In this document: positions 40,741-48,066 of the stretch, in pieces
Layout of the letters: each line of letters starts with the position of its first letter
How positions within the stretch are numbered: the stretch's first letter is position 1
DNA from: Citromicrobium sp.
GTDB taxonomy: Bacteria > Pseudomonadota > Alphaproteobacteria > Sphingomonadales > Sphingomonadaceae
Length of the DNA: 48,066 nt
Assembly (NCBI GenBank): GCA_003248395.1
Contig: QFNA01000043.1
Span: 1-48,066, forward strand
Direction: 5' to 3'
Made by a program: the position numbers and the translations under genes
Notes under the pieces: model-generated
Databases searched by the model: none
What the model was told of the DNA's origin: nothing
Seen by the model: only the letters and a program-made list of their open reading frames with translations

Positions 40741-41970
40741 GTGAATCGCGACGACCTGAAAACCGCCAATCCCGCCCGGCTGCCGCTACGCACGGTGCTC
40801 TATTCGATAGCCGGGCTGTGGTTGTGCTATTTCGTGCTCATCACCCTGCGCGCGTCGGTGGTCGGTATCGACTTCCAGTTCGACATCGTCTGGCGCCGGA
40901 TCGCGGTCACGATTGCCGCCGCGATCGTGACCTTCGTCCTCTGGCTGCTCCTGCGTCTGTTCGACAACCGGTCGCTGGCCGTCCAGATCGGCGCCGCGCT
41001 GGTCCTGGCGATGCCGGCTGCCGTGCTGATTGCGCAGACGAACCAGTTCACCTTCGCTGCAATCCAGGAACGGTTTCAGTCCGAATTGGCCGAACAGCGC
41101 GGAATCTCGCTGCGGCGCGACGAGGCCGGGAACCTGATTATCGAGGGGCCGAGCCCCAGCAGCCCGGAGATGGCCGGACCCATCGGCGCTGCAACGCCAT
41201 CCACCTCGCAGGTCGTCCTGCCGGGGGAAGAGCAGAAAGACCGGTTCCTGCAACTGCTGGAAACCAGTCTCGACCGCTATTTCCTCCTGCTTGCCTGGGC
41301 CGCGCTCTACTTCGCACTGCTCGCCGGAGTCCGGGCGCGAGAGGCGGAGCGTCGCGGCGAGCGTTTCCGCAGCGCTGCCAAGGCGGCCGAGCTTCGCAGC
41401 CTGCGCTATCAGGTCAATCCGCACTTCCTGCACAACACGCTCAACTCGCTGTCCGCGCTGGTGATGACGGGGAAGGTCGAACGGGCCGAGGAGATGATCC
41501 AGGCGCTGTCACAATTCTACCGCCATTCGCTGGCCGACGATTCCACCGGCGATGTCTCGCTGGCGGACGAGATTGAGCTGCAAGAACAATATCTCGCCAT
41601 CGAATCGGTCCGCTTCCCCAGACGTCTGCGCGTCGCGGTGGATCTGCCGCGAGAACTCGAAAGCCTGTGCGTGCCGGGCATGATCCTCCAGCCGCTCGTC
41701 GAAAATTCGGTCAAATATGCCGTGTCGGCCAGCTCGCAGCCGGTCACGATCTCGATCAGCGTGGCGGAGGAATACGGACGGCTCGTGCTCCGCGTTGCAG
41801 ACGACGGGCCGGGATTGCCTGCCGATCATTCGGGCGGCTTCGGTATCGGCCTCGCCAATGTGCGCGACCGTCTCGAAGCGCGCTTCGGCAAGGATGCGAG
41901 CGTGACCTCGGGCCCGATCGGCACCGGCTACGAAACCCAGCTGCGCTTACCGATGGTGAAACATGGCTGA
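40741..41970 (+). CDS. LytS/YehU-type membrane sensor histidine kinase
   Basis: A 409-residue sensor kinase. Four membrane segments are predicted (about 18-38, 52-72, 78-98, 178-198) with a periplasmic loop (about 100-175). The phosphoacceptor histidine is H228 in QVNPHFLHNTLNSL, and the ATPase domain has QPLVENSVKYA, VADDGPGLP and GFGIGLANVRDRL. The start is GTG at 40741, placed by the membrane topology rather than by a ribosome site. The response-regulator gene overlaps its 3' end by 8 nt. Confidence 0.88.
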   Translation: MNRDDLKTANPARLPLRTVLYSIAGLWLCYFVLITLRASVVGIDFQFDIVWRRIAVTIAAAIVTFVLWLLLRLFDNRSLAVQIGAALVLAMPAAVLIAQTNQFTFAAIQERFQSELAEQRGISLRRDEAGNLIIEGPSPSSPEMAGPIGAATPSTSQVVLPGEEQKDRFLQLLETSLDRYFLLLAWAALYFALLAGVRAREAERRGERFRSAAKAAELRSLRYQVNPHFLHNTLNSLSALVMTGKVERAEEMIQALSQFYRHSLADDSTGDVSLADEIELQEQYLAIESVRFPRRLRVAVDLPRELESLCVPGMILQPLVENSVKYAVSASSQPVTISISVAEEYGRLVLRVADDGPGLPADHSGGFGIGLANVRDRLEARFGKDASVTSGPIGTGYETQLRLPMVKHG

Positions 41971-42700
41971 AGAGACCCGCGAGAAACTTCGCACCCTCAT
42001 CGTCGACGACGAACCACTGGCGGTCGAGCGCATGCAGGTCATCTGCGCAAAAATGCCCGAACTCGCGGTTGTCGGGACCGCCAGCGACGGGGCGCAGGCG
42101 CTCCGGCTCGTCGATGCGCTGGCGCCGGATCTGATCCTGCTCGATATGACCATGCCCGAAGTCGACGGCCTGTCGGTCGCCCGCACTTTGTCGAAGCAGG
42201 ATATGCCGCCGACCGTCATATTCGTGACCGCGCATGACAATTATGCGGTCGAGGCCTTCGATCTCGATGCGGTCGACTACGTGCTGAAACCGGTCAAGCC
42301 CGATCGCCTGGCGCGGGCAATCGGACGCGCGGCGTCGCGCCGGAACGACAGCGCCCGTTCCGAAAGCGAATGGCTTTCCGAACTGTGGATTCCCCACCGC
42401 AGCGAGCTCATTCGCATCGATACCGAAGAGGTCGGCCGGATCGATGCGGAGCGCGACTACGTCCGGCTCCATGTCGGGGACCGGTCCTATCTCCTGCTCC
42501 AGACAATTGCCGGGTTGGAAAGCCGGCTCGATCCGGCGAAGTTCATTCGCATCCATCGCTCGACGATCTTGCGCCGCGACCGCATCAAGGGGCTGCGCCA
42601 CGATGGCCTGGGCGTCTGGTCGGCCGAGATGGACGACGGCGAGGGGCTGCGCATCGGTCGCACCTATCTGCCCAAGGTCAAGGCAATGGCGGGCCGCTAG
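41963..42700 (+). CDS. LytTR-family response regulator
   Basis: A 245-residue DNA-binding response regulator, partner of the upstream kinase. The receiver domain has acidic pocket VDDEP (15-18), phosphorylation site D61 in LILLDMTMPEVDG, and the K of YVLKPVKPDRL. The LytTR domain (about 140-245) has LIRIDTEEVGRIDAERDYVRLH, IAGLESRLDP and FIRIHRSTILRRDRIKG. The targets are not known; the membrane-protein gene that follows is the nearest candidate. Confidence 0.92.
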   Translation: MAEETREKLRTLIVDDEPLAVERMQVICAKMPELAVVGTASDGAQALRLVDALAPDLILLDMTMPEVDGLSVARTLSKQDMPPTVIFVTAHDNYAVEAFDLDAVDYVLKPVKPDRLARAIGRAASRRNDSARSESEWLSELWIPHRSELIRIDTEEVGRIDAERDYVRLHVGDRSYLLLQTIAGLESRLDPAKFIRIHRSTILRRDRIKGLRHDGLGVWSAEMDDGEGLRIGRTYLPKVKAMAGR

Positions 42701-42767
42701 CGCGCCACGTAGCCGGTAAACGCAGCCGGTATCGGAAGCGCTTGGATCGGCCTTCTTCCCCGGTTGC

Positions 42768-42806
42768 CGCGGGCCCGGGGTTTGGGAATTGTGGGGAGGG
42801 CCCGCG
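42768..42806. repeat. Perfect hairpin with G-quadruplex-like loop
   Basis: CGCGGGCCC (42768-42776) and GGGCCCGCG (42798-42806) form a perfect 9-bp stem. The 21-nt loop together with the start of the right arm contains four runs of three or more G (42777-42780, 42784-42786, 42793-42796, 42798-42800), a possible G-quadruplex on the plus strand. No T-tract follows, so it is not a typical terminator. It is the only structured feature of the 200-nt gap between the LytTR gene and the next gene. Confidence 0.5.
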
Positions 42807-42900
42807 ACACACCGAAGACTACAGAAAACACGCGTGGTCGCACTTGCTTCTCGACCTGCGGCGAGTCCATTCGGACGTGCAGCAGCCGGGACCCGACGAA

Positions 42901-43212
42901 GTGCAATTGGCAATCGGCAGGCGACGACCCTATCTTTCGTTCGACATGCTTCTTGCTTTCCTTTTCGTGCTCGGCGTGGCCAATTTTGCCGCGCAGAAGG
43001 CGGTGATCGAAAGCAACCATCCCATGCTCGACGCGCTTCCCGGATTCTATCGCAGCGGGGGCGGGCGCTTTTCGATCGGGTTCGAATTCGTGATTCTCGT
43101 GGTGGCGATGCTGCTCGCGGCGCACGGCTGGTCTGGCGCCGCAACGGCCTATGGCATTTACAGCGCACTCAACCTGATGACCGCGTGGCTGGTGCTGAGC
43201 GGGCGTATATAG
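42901..43212 (+). CDS. Small inner-membrane protein of unknown function
   Basis: A 103-residue hydrophobic protein with three predicted helices: MLLAFLFVLGVANFAAQKAV, FEFVILVVAMLLAAHGW, and AATAYGIYSALNLMTAWLVL. The GTG at 42901 gives a positively charged start (VQLAIGRRRPYLSFD); the ATG at 42946 is an alternative and would start directly in the first helix. I do not recognise the family. It follows the LytS/LytTR pair and a G-rich hairpin, which suggests but does not prove regulation by that system. Confidence 0.6.
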   Translation: MQLAIGRRRPYLSFDMLLAFLFVLGVANFAAQKAVIESNHPMLDALPGFYRSGGGRFSIGFEFVILVVAMLLAAHGWSGAATAYGIYSALNLMTAWLVLSGRI

Positions 43213-43251
43213 GGGCGGGGAACCGGACTTGCGCTGCCGCGCTTTGAAGGC

Positions 43252-44109
43252 ATGGATGGCGGCAACACGATCTGGCTTCTGGTCAACTCTCGCAGCGGCA
43301 GCAATTCCGACCAGGCTGTCGACGCGCTGGAATCGCATTGCAGCAGTCGCGGTTTCTCTATCGGCAGGACGATCCGCTTCCCCGACGAGGATCTGCCCAC
43401 TGCGGCTGAGCTCGATTCAGCCGGCATCAGGCAGCTGGCGATCTTCACCGGCGACGGCTCGCTCAACGCCGCCATCACCAACCTTTACGGCTGGGACGGG
43501 CAGATTGTGGTCCTCCCCGGCGGCACGATGAACCTGCTGTGCAAGCGGCTGCACGGCGAGGATGCGGACCTCGAAACCATCGTCGAACGGATCGCCAACC
43601 GCGCTGCCCGCGCGGTTCGTCCCCTTATGGCGCGCTGCGAGGCGGGCGACGCGCTTGCCGGTCTGCTGGCCGGGCCGGGCACGGCCTGGGTCAACGTGCG
43701 CGAGGCGATGCGCGATTTCGATGTCGCCGGAATGGCGCAGGGCACCAGCGAGGCGATGGCCGAAACGACCGGCGGCTCGATGGTGCGGTGTGCCGATCCG
43801 CGCGCTGGAAGGGCGGAAGGCTATCCTCTCATCGAGTTCACACCCTGCCATCGCGGCTTGCAGCTCGATGCCTTCCACGCCGAAGATGCAGGGCAGCTGA
43901 TCCAGCAGGGCTTTGCCTTGCTGCGCCGCAATTTTCGCGAGGGGCCGCACACGCGGCTTGGCCTGCTCGACGAAGTGACGCTCGAAACGGTCGACGGCAC
44001 GCCCTTGCAGATCCTGATAGATGGCGAGCCTGCCTCCCTTCCGGCGAAAGCCAAATTCTCTGTGGTGCCTTGTGAAGTCGATCTGCTAGCGACCGATCAT
44101 GGCTTCTGA
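43252..44109 (+). CDS. Diacylglycerol kinase catalytic-domain (lipid kinase-like) protein
   Basis: A 285-residue protein of the DAGK/YegS superfamily, which phosphorylates lipids. The N-terminal WLLVNSRSGSNS, the nucleotide-binding FTGDGSLNAAITNL and VLPGGTMNLLCKRLHG match the family; the C-terminal half (about 130-285) is divergent, with LLDEVTLETVDGTPLQILIDGEP as the phosphate/lipid-side block. The usual GGDGT reads TGDGS here, which may reduce activity. Its 3' end overlaps the metallophosphoesterase gene by 11 nt. Confidence 0.82.
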   Translation: MDGGNTIWLLVNSRSGSNSDQAVDALESHCSSRGFSIGRTIRFPDEDLPTAAELDSAGIRQLAIFTGDGSLNAAITNLYGWDGQIVVLPGGTMNLLCKRLHGEDADLETIVERIANRAARAVRPLMARCEAGDALAGLLAGPGTAWVNVREAMRDFDVAGMAQGTSEAMAETTGGSMVRCADPRAGRAEGYPLIEFTPCHRGLQLDAFHAEDAGQLIQQGFALLRRNFREGPHTRLGLLDEVTLETVDGTPLQILIDGEPASLPAKAKFSVVPCEVDLLATDHGF

Positions 44110-44959
44110 CCATCGGCGCATTTTTCACCTGTCGGACATTCATTTCGGGCTCGAAAACAATCGCGCGCTCGACTGGGTGAAGCGCGAGATAACCGAGAAA
44201 CGCCCCGATGCGGTGGCGATTACGGGCGATCTCACGATGCGCGCGCGGCACCGGGAATTCGCAGCCGCCACCGAATGGATCAATTCGCTCGACGCGCCGG
44301 TGACGGTCGAGGTCGGCAATCACGACATGCCGTATTTCAATCCGTTCGAACGCTTCTTCACGCCGTACAAGCGCTTTCGCGGCATGGCCGAAAAGGTCGA
44401 GCGCGAAATCGATCTCGGCCGGCTCGCGATCGTCCCCTTGAAGACCGCGGTGCGGATGCAGCCGCGGCTGAACTGGTCGAAGGGATGGGTTTCGCCTGCC
44501 GCGCTCGAAAAATGCCTCGCGGCGATCGACGCTCTACCCGATGGCACGCGCGTCCTCGTCACGGCACACCATCCCTTGCGCGAAGTGGGCACGCAGGGCA
44601 CGGCGCTGACCAAGCATGGCGACAAGGCGCTGGAAGAACTGGCCCGCCGCAATGTGGAGGCGGTGCTGACCGGCCACGTCCACGATGCCTTCGATATCAT
44701 GGAGGATACGGCGAACGGTCCGGTGCGCATGATCGGGGCCGGCACGCTGTCGCAACGCACGCGCTCCACCCCGCCCAGCTTCAACGATATCCGGTGGGAT
44801 GGGCAGACTCTCGATGTCGAGGTGCGCAATCTCGAACAGATCGAGACGCGCGACATGCAGATCGACGACGTGCCGGAGGATGCTAAGCCTCCGCGCGAGC
44901 CGGGCGAGCCGGTCGCCCCGGTGCGCAAGATCCCGCGCGTCGATCCCCCCGTCCACTGA
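44099..44959 (+). CDS. Calcineurin-type metallophosphoesterase
   Basis: A 286-residue binuclear-metal phosphoesterase. The ligand motifs are complete: D13 and H15 in LSDIHFG, TGDLTMR, GNHDMP, TAHHPL, and GHVHDAFD. It resembles the 3',5'-cAMP phosphodiesterase CpdA group, but other phosphodiester or phospholipid-related substrates are possible. It overlaps the end of the lipid-kinase-like gene, suggesting a linked lipid or phosphate role. The C-terminal 40 residues are proline-rich and probably disordered. Confidence 0.88.
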   Translation: MASDHRRIFHLSDIHFGLENNRALDWVKREITEKRPDAVAITGDLTMRARHREFAAATEWINSLDAPVTVEVGNHDMPYFNPFERFFTPYKRFRGMAEKVEREIDLGRLAIVPLKTAVRMQPRLNWSKGWVSPAALEKCLAAIDALPDGTRVLVTAHHPLREVGTQGTALTKHGDKALEELARRNVEAVLTGHVHDAFDIMEDTANGPVRMIGAGTLSQRTRSTPPSFNDIRWDGQTLDVEVRNLEQIETRDMQIDDVPEDAKPPREPGEPVAPVRKIPRVDPPVH

Positions 44960-44995
44960 CGCCCTTTTGCGCGCAGGCACGAAGCTGGCACAAAG

Positions 44996-45023
44996 AAGGG
45001 CGGCTCCGGATGGAACCGCCCTT
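44996..45023 (-). terminator. Terminator hairpin downstream of rpsI
   Basis: On the minus strand AAGGGCGGTTCC, loop ATCC, GGAGCCGCCCTT forms a 12-bp stem (including one G-T pair) followed by CTTTG. It lies 26 nt after the rpsI stop and between convergent genes, so it can serve rpsI and perhaps the metallophosphoesterase gene. Confidence 0.75.
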
Positions 45024-45048
45024 CCTCGGTGTTCGATAGGTCTGAAAC

Positions 45049-45573
45049 TTAACGCTTCGAGAACTGGAAGCTGCGACGCGCCTTTGCGCGACCGTACTTC
45101 TTGCGCTCGACGACGCGGCTGTCGCGGGTCAGGAACCCTGCGGCTTTGACCGTGCTGCGCAGCGCCGGCTCATATTTCGCCAGCGCCTGCGAGATACCGT
45201 GCTTCACCGCACCGGCCTGGCCCGACAATCCGCCACCGCGGACCGTTGCGACGACGTCGTACTGGCCCTGGCGCTCGGTGATGGCGAACGGCTGGTCGAT
45301 GACGAGGCGCAGCGTCGGACGTGCGAAATACACTTCCTGTTCCTTGCCATTGACGATGATCTTTCCGCTGCCCGGCTTCAGCCAGACGCGAGCGGTTGCA
45401 TCCTTGCGGCGTCCGGTCGCATAGGCGCGGCCTTCCTTGTCGAGCTCCTGCTCGCGCAGCGGGACATCGGCCTTCTGGGCGATTTCGGCCGCATCGCCAG
45501 CAGGCGCATCGCCGGCGATCTCTTTCAGATCGGCGAGGTCGGAGACCGTTTCGTTCTTCGTTTCGTCTGCCAT
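45049..45573 (-). CDS. rpsI: 30S ribosomal protein S9
   Basis: A 174-residue S9 with an N-terminal acidic extension of about 45 residues typical of alphaproteobacteria. The core starts YATGRRKDATARVWLKPGSG, continues VRGGGLSGQAGAVKHGISQAL and ends with the basic tail KKYGRAKARRSFQFSKR that reaches the P site tRNA. The ATG overlaps the rplM stop by one base (TAATG). Confidence 0.98.
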   Translation of the reverse strand: MADETKNETVSDLADLKEIAGDAPAGDAAEIAQKADVPLREQELDKEGRAYATGRRKDATARVWLKPGSGKIIVNGKEQEVYFARPTLRLVIDQPFAITERQGQYDVVATVRGGGLSGQAGAVKHGISQALAKYEPALRSTVKAAGFLTRDSRVVERKKYGRAKARRSFQFSKR

Positions 45574-46052
45574 TACGAGGCCACCTTGTTCTTGCGATTC
45601 ATCGAGGCAACGTCGAGCGTCGCGGGCTTCTGCCCTTCGTGCGGGTGCTCGGTGCCGGCATAGAGGTGCAGGGCACGCATCTGGTCACGGCCGAGAGGGC
45701 CGCGCGGGATCATGCGCTGCACGGCCTTTTCGAGGACGCGCTCGGGGAAACGGCCTTCCAGCACTTTCGCCGGCGATGTTTCCTTGATGCCGCCCGGATG
45801 GCCGGTGTGCTTGTAATAGACCTTGTCGGTCATCTTCTTGCCGGTGAACTTAACCTTGTCGGCATTGATGACGATGACGTGATCGCCGCAATCGACATGC
45901 GGGGTGAAGCTCGGCTTGTGCTTGCCGCGCAGGATATTGGCGACGATCGTCGCAAGGCGGCCGACCACGAGCCCTTCGGCGTCGATGATATGCCACTTTT
46001 TTTCCACCTCTGCCGGTTTGATCGACCGGGTGGCCTTCGTAAGAGCCTTCAT
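45573..46052 (-). CDS. rplM: 50S ribosomal protein L13
   Basis: A 159-residue L13. Conserved blocks: WHIIDAEGLVVGRLAT, ILRGKHKPSFTPHVDCGDHV, KVYYKHTGHPGGIKE and MIPRGPLGRDQMRALHLY. The start ATG at 46052 gives the family N-terminus MKALTKATRSIKPAEV. The 209-nt upstream gap (46053-46261) holds a TTGACT at the complement of 46165-46170 that could be the -35 of the operon promoter; the -10 region is weak. Confidence 0.98.
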   Translation of the reverse strand: MKALTKATRSIKPAEVEKKWHIIDAEGLVVGRLATIVANILRGKHKPSFTPHVDCGDHVIVINADKVKFTGKKMTDKVYYKHTGHPGGIKETSPAKVLEGRFPERVLEKAVQRMIPRGPLGRDQMRALHLYAGTEHPHEGQKPATLDVASMNRKNKVAS

Positions 46053-46261
46053 GGCTGTCTGTCCGTTTTCCAGTGTTGACCCGCGCAACCGCGGTGCTGT
46101 TATTCGCGAATCCGGACGTGCCAGCTCCGCGAGACCGGCGCGAAATGGCGCGGCTTCGCTAAACAGTCAAGCATTTCTGCGGGTCTCGAGTGGGGTAAAA
46201 TAATACCTCAACGAGAACATTCAGCCAGCATGGACTATTGCTCGGCGGGTAATTCCATCCT

Positions 46262-47320
46262 TCACGCCGGGTCCGAATGCGCGGGCGAGGGCGCCTGGCG
46301 GCTCCGTCCCAGCACATGTGCGCCCCAGGCGAAGCTCGCCACCAGCAGTGCGCCCACGATCTGGTGTGCGACCGCGATCCAGAGCGAGACGCCGGTCAGA
46401 ACCGTGGCGATGCCGAGCAGGATCTGCGTCCCGAACGTCACATGGATGGCGACCGAGGCCTTGCGCTCGCGGATTTTGACCTTTCGCGCCATGATGACCA
46501 GCGCGATTACCGCGATCCAGGCCCACCAGCGGTGGAGGAAATGGATCAGGAAGGGGTCGTGGCTCATGGCGTGCAACAGCCCCCGCGACGAATCGAACTC
46601 GGGGACGAAACGCCCCTGCATTAAGGGCCAGCTGTCGCTCGCATGTCCTGCGTTGAGCCCCGCCACCCATGCGCCGAGCAAGAGCTGCACAAACAGAATC
46701 GCGCCGACCCAGCTCGCCGTGCTGGTCCAGCGCGCCGCCTCCCGCTGGCCTCGTGCGAGCCGGAGCAGGTCGAGCGCGGTCCAGACCAGTCCGCCGAGCG
46801 TCAACAATGCGGTGAGCAGATGGATCGAGAGCCAGAAATGGCTGACATCGGTCATCGTCCCGGCAAGGCCGCTCCTCACCATGAACCAGCCGAAAACGCC
46901 CTGCAGGCCGCCGAGCGCGAGCAGCGCGACCAGCCGCCATGTGTAGCCGCGCGGAATTGCGCCACGGATCCAGAACCATGCGAGCGGCAGCGCGAAGGCA
47001 AGGCCGATCAGTCGCCCCCACAACCGGTGGAACCATTCCCAGAAGAAGATGAACTTGAAGGCGGCCAGATCCATGCCCGCCGGGCCGGTGACATTGCGAT
47101 ATTCGCCGGTCGCCTTGTAAAGCTCGAACTCGGCTCTCCAGTCGGCCTCGTTCAGCGGCGGGATCGCCCCGGTGATCGGCTTCCACTGCGTGATCGACAG
47201 CCCGCTTTCGGTCAGCCGGGTAATGCCCCCGACTGCCACCATGATCAGCACCATGGCCGCGACGATCAGCAACCAATGCGCAATCGTCCGGGGGGCTTGC
47301 GAAGTTTCGGGGGTAACCAT
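46262..47320 (-). CDS. ctaA: Haem A synthase (COX15/CtaA)
   Basis: A 352-residue membrane enzyme that oxidises haem O to haem A for cytochrome aa3 oxidase. Eight helices are expected; visible segments include IAHWLLIVAAMVLIMVAVGG, GITRLTESGLSITQWKPITG with the conserved R-L-T-x-S-G-L-S, WFHRLWGRLIGLAFAL, LSIHLLTALLTLGGLVW, FLIHFLHRWWAWIAVIAL, and the last helices around VAHQIVGALL. Conserved histidines on helices are present. The ATG at 47320 is chosen; the longer frame lacks a membrane-compatible start. Confidence 0.94.
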   Translation of the reverse strand: MVTPETSQAPRTIAHWLLIVAAMVLIMVAVGGITRLTESGLSITQWKPITGAIPPLNEADWRAEFELYKATGEYRNVTGPAGMDLAAFKFIFFWEWFHRLWGRLIGLAFALPLAWFWIRGAIPRGYTWRLVALLALGGLQGVFGWFMVRSGLAGTMTDVSHFWLSIHLLTALLTLGGLVWTALDLLRLARGQREAARWTSTASWVGAILFVQLLLGAWVAGLNAGHASDSWPLMQGRFVPEFDSSRGLLHAMSHDPFLIHFLHRWWAWIAVIALVIMARKVKIRERKASVAIHVTFGTQILLGIATVLTGVSLWIAVAHQIVGALLVASFAWGAHVLGRSRQAPSPAHSDPA

Positions 47321-47439
47321 CGCGCCCTGTTCGCTGGCACTGCGGCGTCGCGCAAGAGCAAATCGGGCGCGCGGCGTTCCGGGGCGAATAAACGTCCATC
47401 GGCATCGGCCTGGGCGCATTTTGCTTGAAAGACGTTACA

Positions 47440-47865
47440 ATGTCTCATATCTCGCATGACATGTTGCAACGCGCCATCTCGCCGATTCGCAAGCGGCTGG
47501 ACCGTGCCGGAATCTTTCTGTCCGGCGCATGCGCGCTGCATTGCCTGCTTTCGATCGTGCTCGTCTCGGGCATGGGCATTGGCGGGGAGCTGTTCCTGTC
47601 GCCCGACATCCATCGCGTCGGCCTCGTCTTCGCCACGCTCATTGCCGCGGTTGCGATCGGCTGGGGCGCGCTGCGTCATCGCATGGCCGCGCCTTTCGTG
47701 ATCGCCATGACGGGTCTCACCTTCATGGGCGGCGCGCTCGCCGTGCCGCATGGCTACAAGGAAGCGATCCTGACGATCATCGGCGTCGCTCTCGTTTCGC
47801 TCGGCCACATCCTCAATCTGCGTCATGCCCATTCGGCGACTTGCAAGGAACGCTGCGGAGACTAA
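47440..47865 (+). CDS. MerC-domain membrane protein
   Basis: A 141-residue membrane protein of the MerC family. Four helices are visible: IFLSGACALHCLLSIVLVSG, VGLVFATLIAAVAIGWGAL, APFVIAMTGLTFMGGALAV, and AILTIIGVALVSLGHIL. The cysteine-containing SGACALHCL segment in the first helix matches the MerC metal-passage motif; more cysteines (CKERCGD) are at the C-terminus. No mer regulator is nearby, so the substrate (metal or otherwise) is unproven. The ATG at 47440 is preferred to a TTG at 47425. Confidence 0.8.
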   Translation: MSHISHDMLQRAISPIRKRLDRAGIFLSGACALHCLLSIVLVSGMGIGGELFLSPDIHRVGLVFATLIAAVAIGWGALRHRMAAPFVIAMTGLTFMGGALAVPHGYKEAILTIIGVALVSLGHILNLRHAHSATCKERCGD

Positions 47866-47875
47866 GTCGGCTGGC

Positions 47876-48066
47876 ATGATCAGCCTGACCGTCAACGGCG
47901 AAAGCCGCCGCACCTCTTCCGCCACCATCGCCGACCTCGTCCGCGAGCTCGCACTTGATCCCGCCAAGGTCGCGGTCGAACGCAATGGCACGATCGCGCC
48001 CCGCTCCGAACTGGCCGCGCATCCGCTGGCCGATGGCGACGTGCTCGAAATCGTGCATTTCGTCGG
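47876..48066 (+). CDS. thiS: Sulfur carrier protein ThiS, nearly complete (cut by window end)
   Basis: The first 63 codons of a ubiquitin-fold sulfur carrier of thiamine synthesis: MISLTVNGESRRT, the helix ATIADLVRELAL, VAVERNGTIAPRSE and GDVLEIVHFV. The C-terminal Gly-Gly that is adenylated and thiocarboxylated should follow directly after the last visible codons and is lost at the window edge. It starts 10 nt after the MerC gene. thiG would be expected next. Confidence 0.9.
   Translation, partial: MISLTVNGESRRTSSATIADLVRELALDPAKVAVERNGTIAPRSELAAHPLADGDVLEIVHFV

Noticed and set aside
41756..43168. Long open frame (470 codons) on the minus strand opposite the LytTR regulator
   Set aside because: Antisense to two well-conserved plus-strand genes; arginine/proline-rich sequence without domains.

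Overview
The window is a gene-dense, GC-rich (about 60% or more by eye) bacterial chromosome segment. Protein sequences and gene order point to an alphaproteobacterium of the order Sphingomonadales, probably Erythrobacteraceae. Indicators are DUF6489, DUF1491, the DUF2497/PopZ-like protein, a DmdC-type acyl-CoA dehydrogenase, the SUV3-like helicase next to an S4 protein, ferredoxin and CarD, and hemE beside the replication origin. No rRNA, tRNA, CRISPR array, prophage or insertion sequence was seen.

Layout. 1-13.7 kb: a GNAT fragment, hemB, an M23 peptidase, helicase/S4/fdxA/carD, a DUF2807 envelope protein, a lipoprotein, threonylcarbamoyl-AMP synthase, an acyl-CoA dehydrogenase, a sorbosone-dehydrogenase-like protein, free-methionine-sulfoxide reductase and a secreted protein of unknown function. 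13.7-19.5 kb: a minus-strand operon DUF6489-mnmE-mnmG-rsmG-parA-parB with three parS sites inside it. 19.6-22.9 kb: dienelactone hydrolase, a membrane FMN-binding glutamate-synthase-like protein, an NTF2-like protein and a small ATPase. 22.9-25.8 kb: rho, hemJ, hemE. 25.76-26.08 kb: the chromosomal origin oriC, with DnaA-box-like sites and a dense cluster of GANTC (CcrM) sites. 26.1-32 kb: PEP-synthase regulator, maf, aroE, coaE, dnaQ, hpf, thioesterase, DUF1491, SleB-like hydrolase. 32-39 kb: xth, erpA, a CBS protein, a broken [2Fe-2S] ferredoxin, a broken S9 peptidase, a PopZ-like protein, tolC and a PCMT-like protein. 39-48 kb: class I fumarase, a LytS/LytTR two-component pair, a diacylglycerol-kinase-family protein, metallophosphoesterase, rpsI, rplM, ctaA, MerC-like protein and the start of thiS.

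How the genes fit together. The centre is the origin and segregation neighbourhood: oriC, ParA/ParB, three parS sites 8-10 kb from the origin, and a PopZ-like pole organiser 10 kb on the other side. The genes that immediately flank oriC run away from it on both sides, so they are co-directional with replication. Haem synthesis (hemB, hemE, hemJ, ctaA) and tRNA modification (mnmE, mnmG, tsaC) recur across the window.

The most unusual signal is a series of block deletions of about 65-125 nt inside otherwise well-conserved genes: hemB, the acyl-CoA dehydrogenase, rho, an S9 peptidase (twice) and a [2Fe-2S] ferredoxin. Some are in frame and some break the frame. Two hit genes that are normally indispensable, so either the assembly is faulty at these points or the genome carries remarkable variants. 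All family comparisons here are from memory of family sequences; no database search was run.
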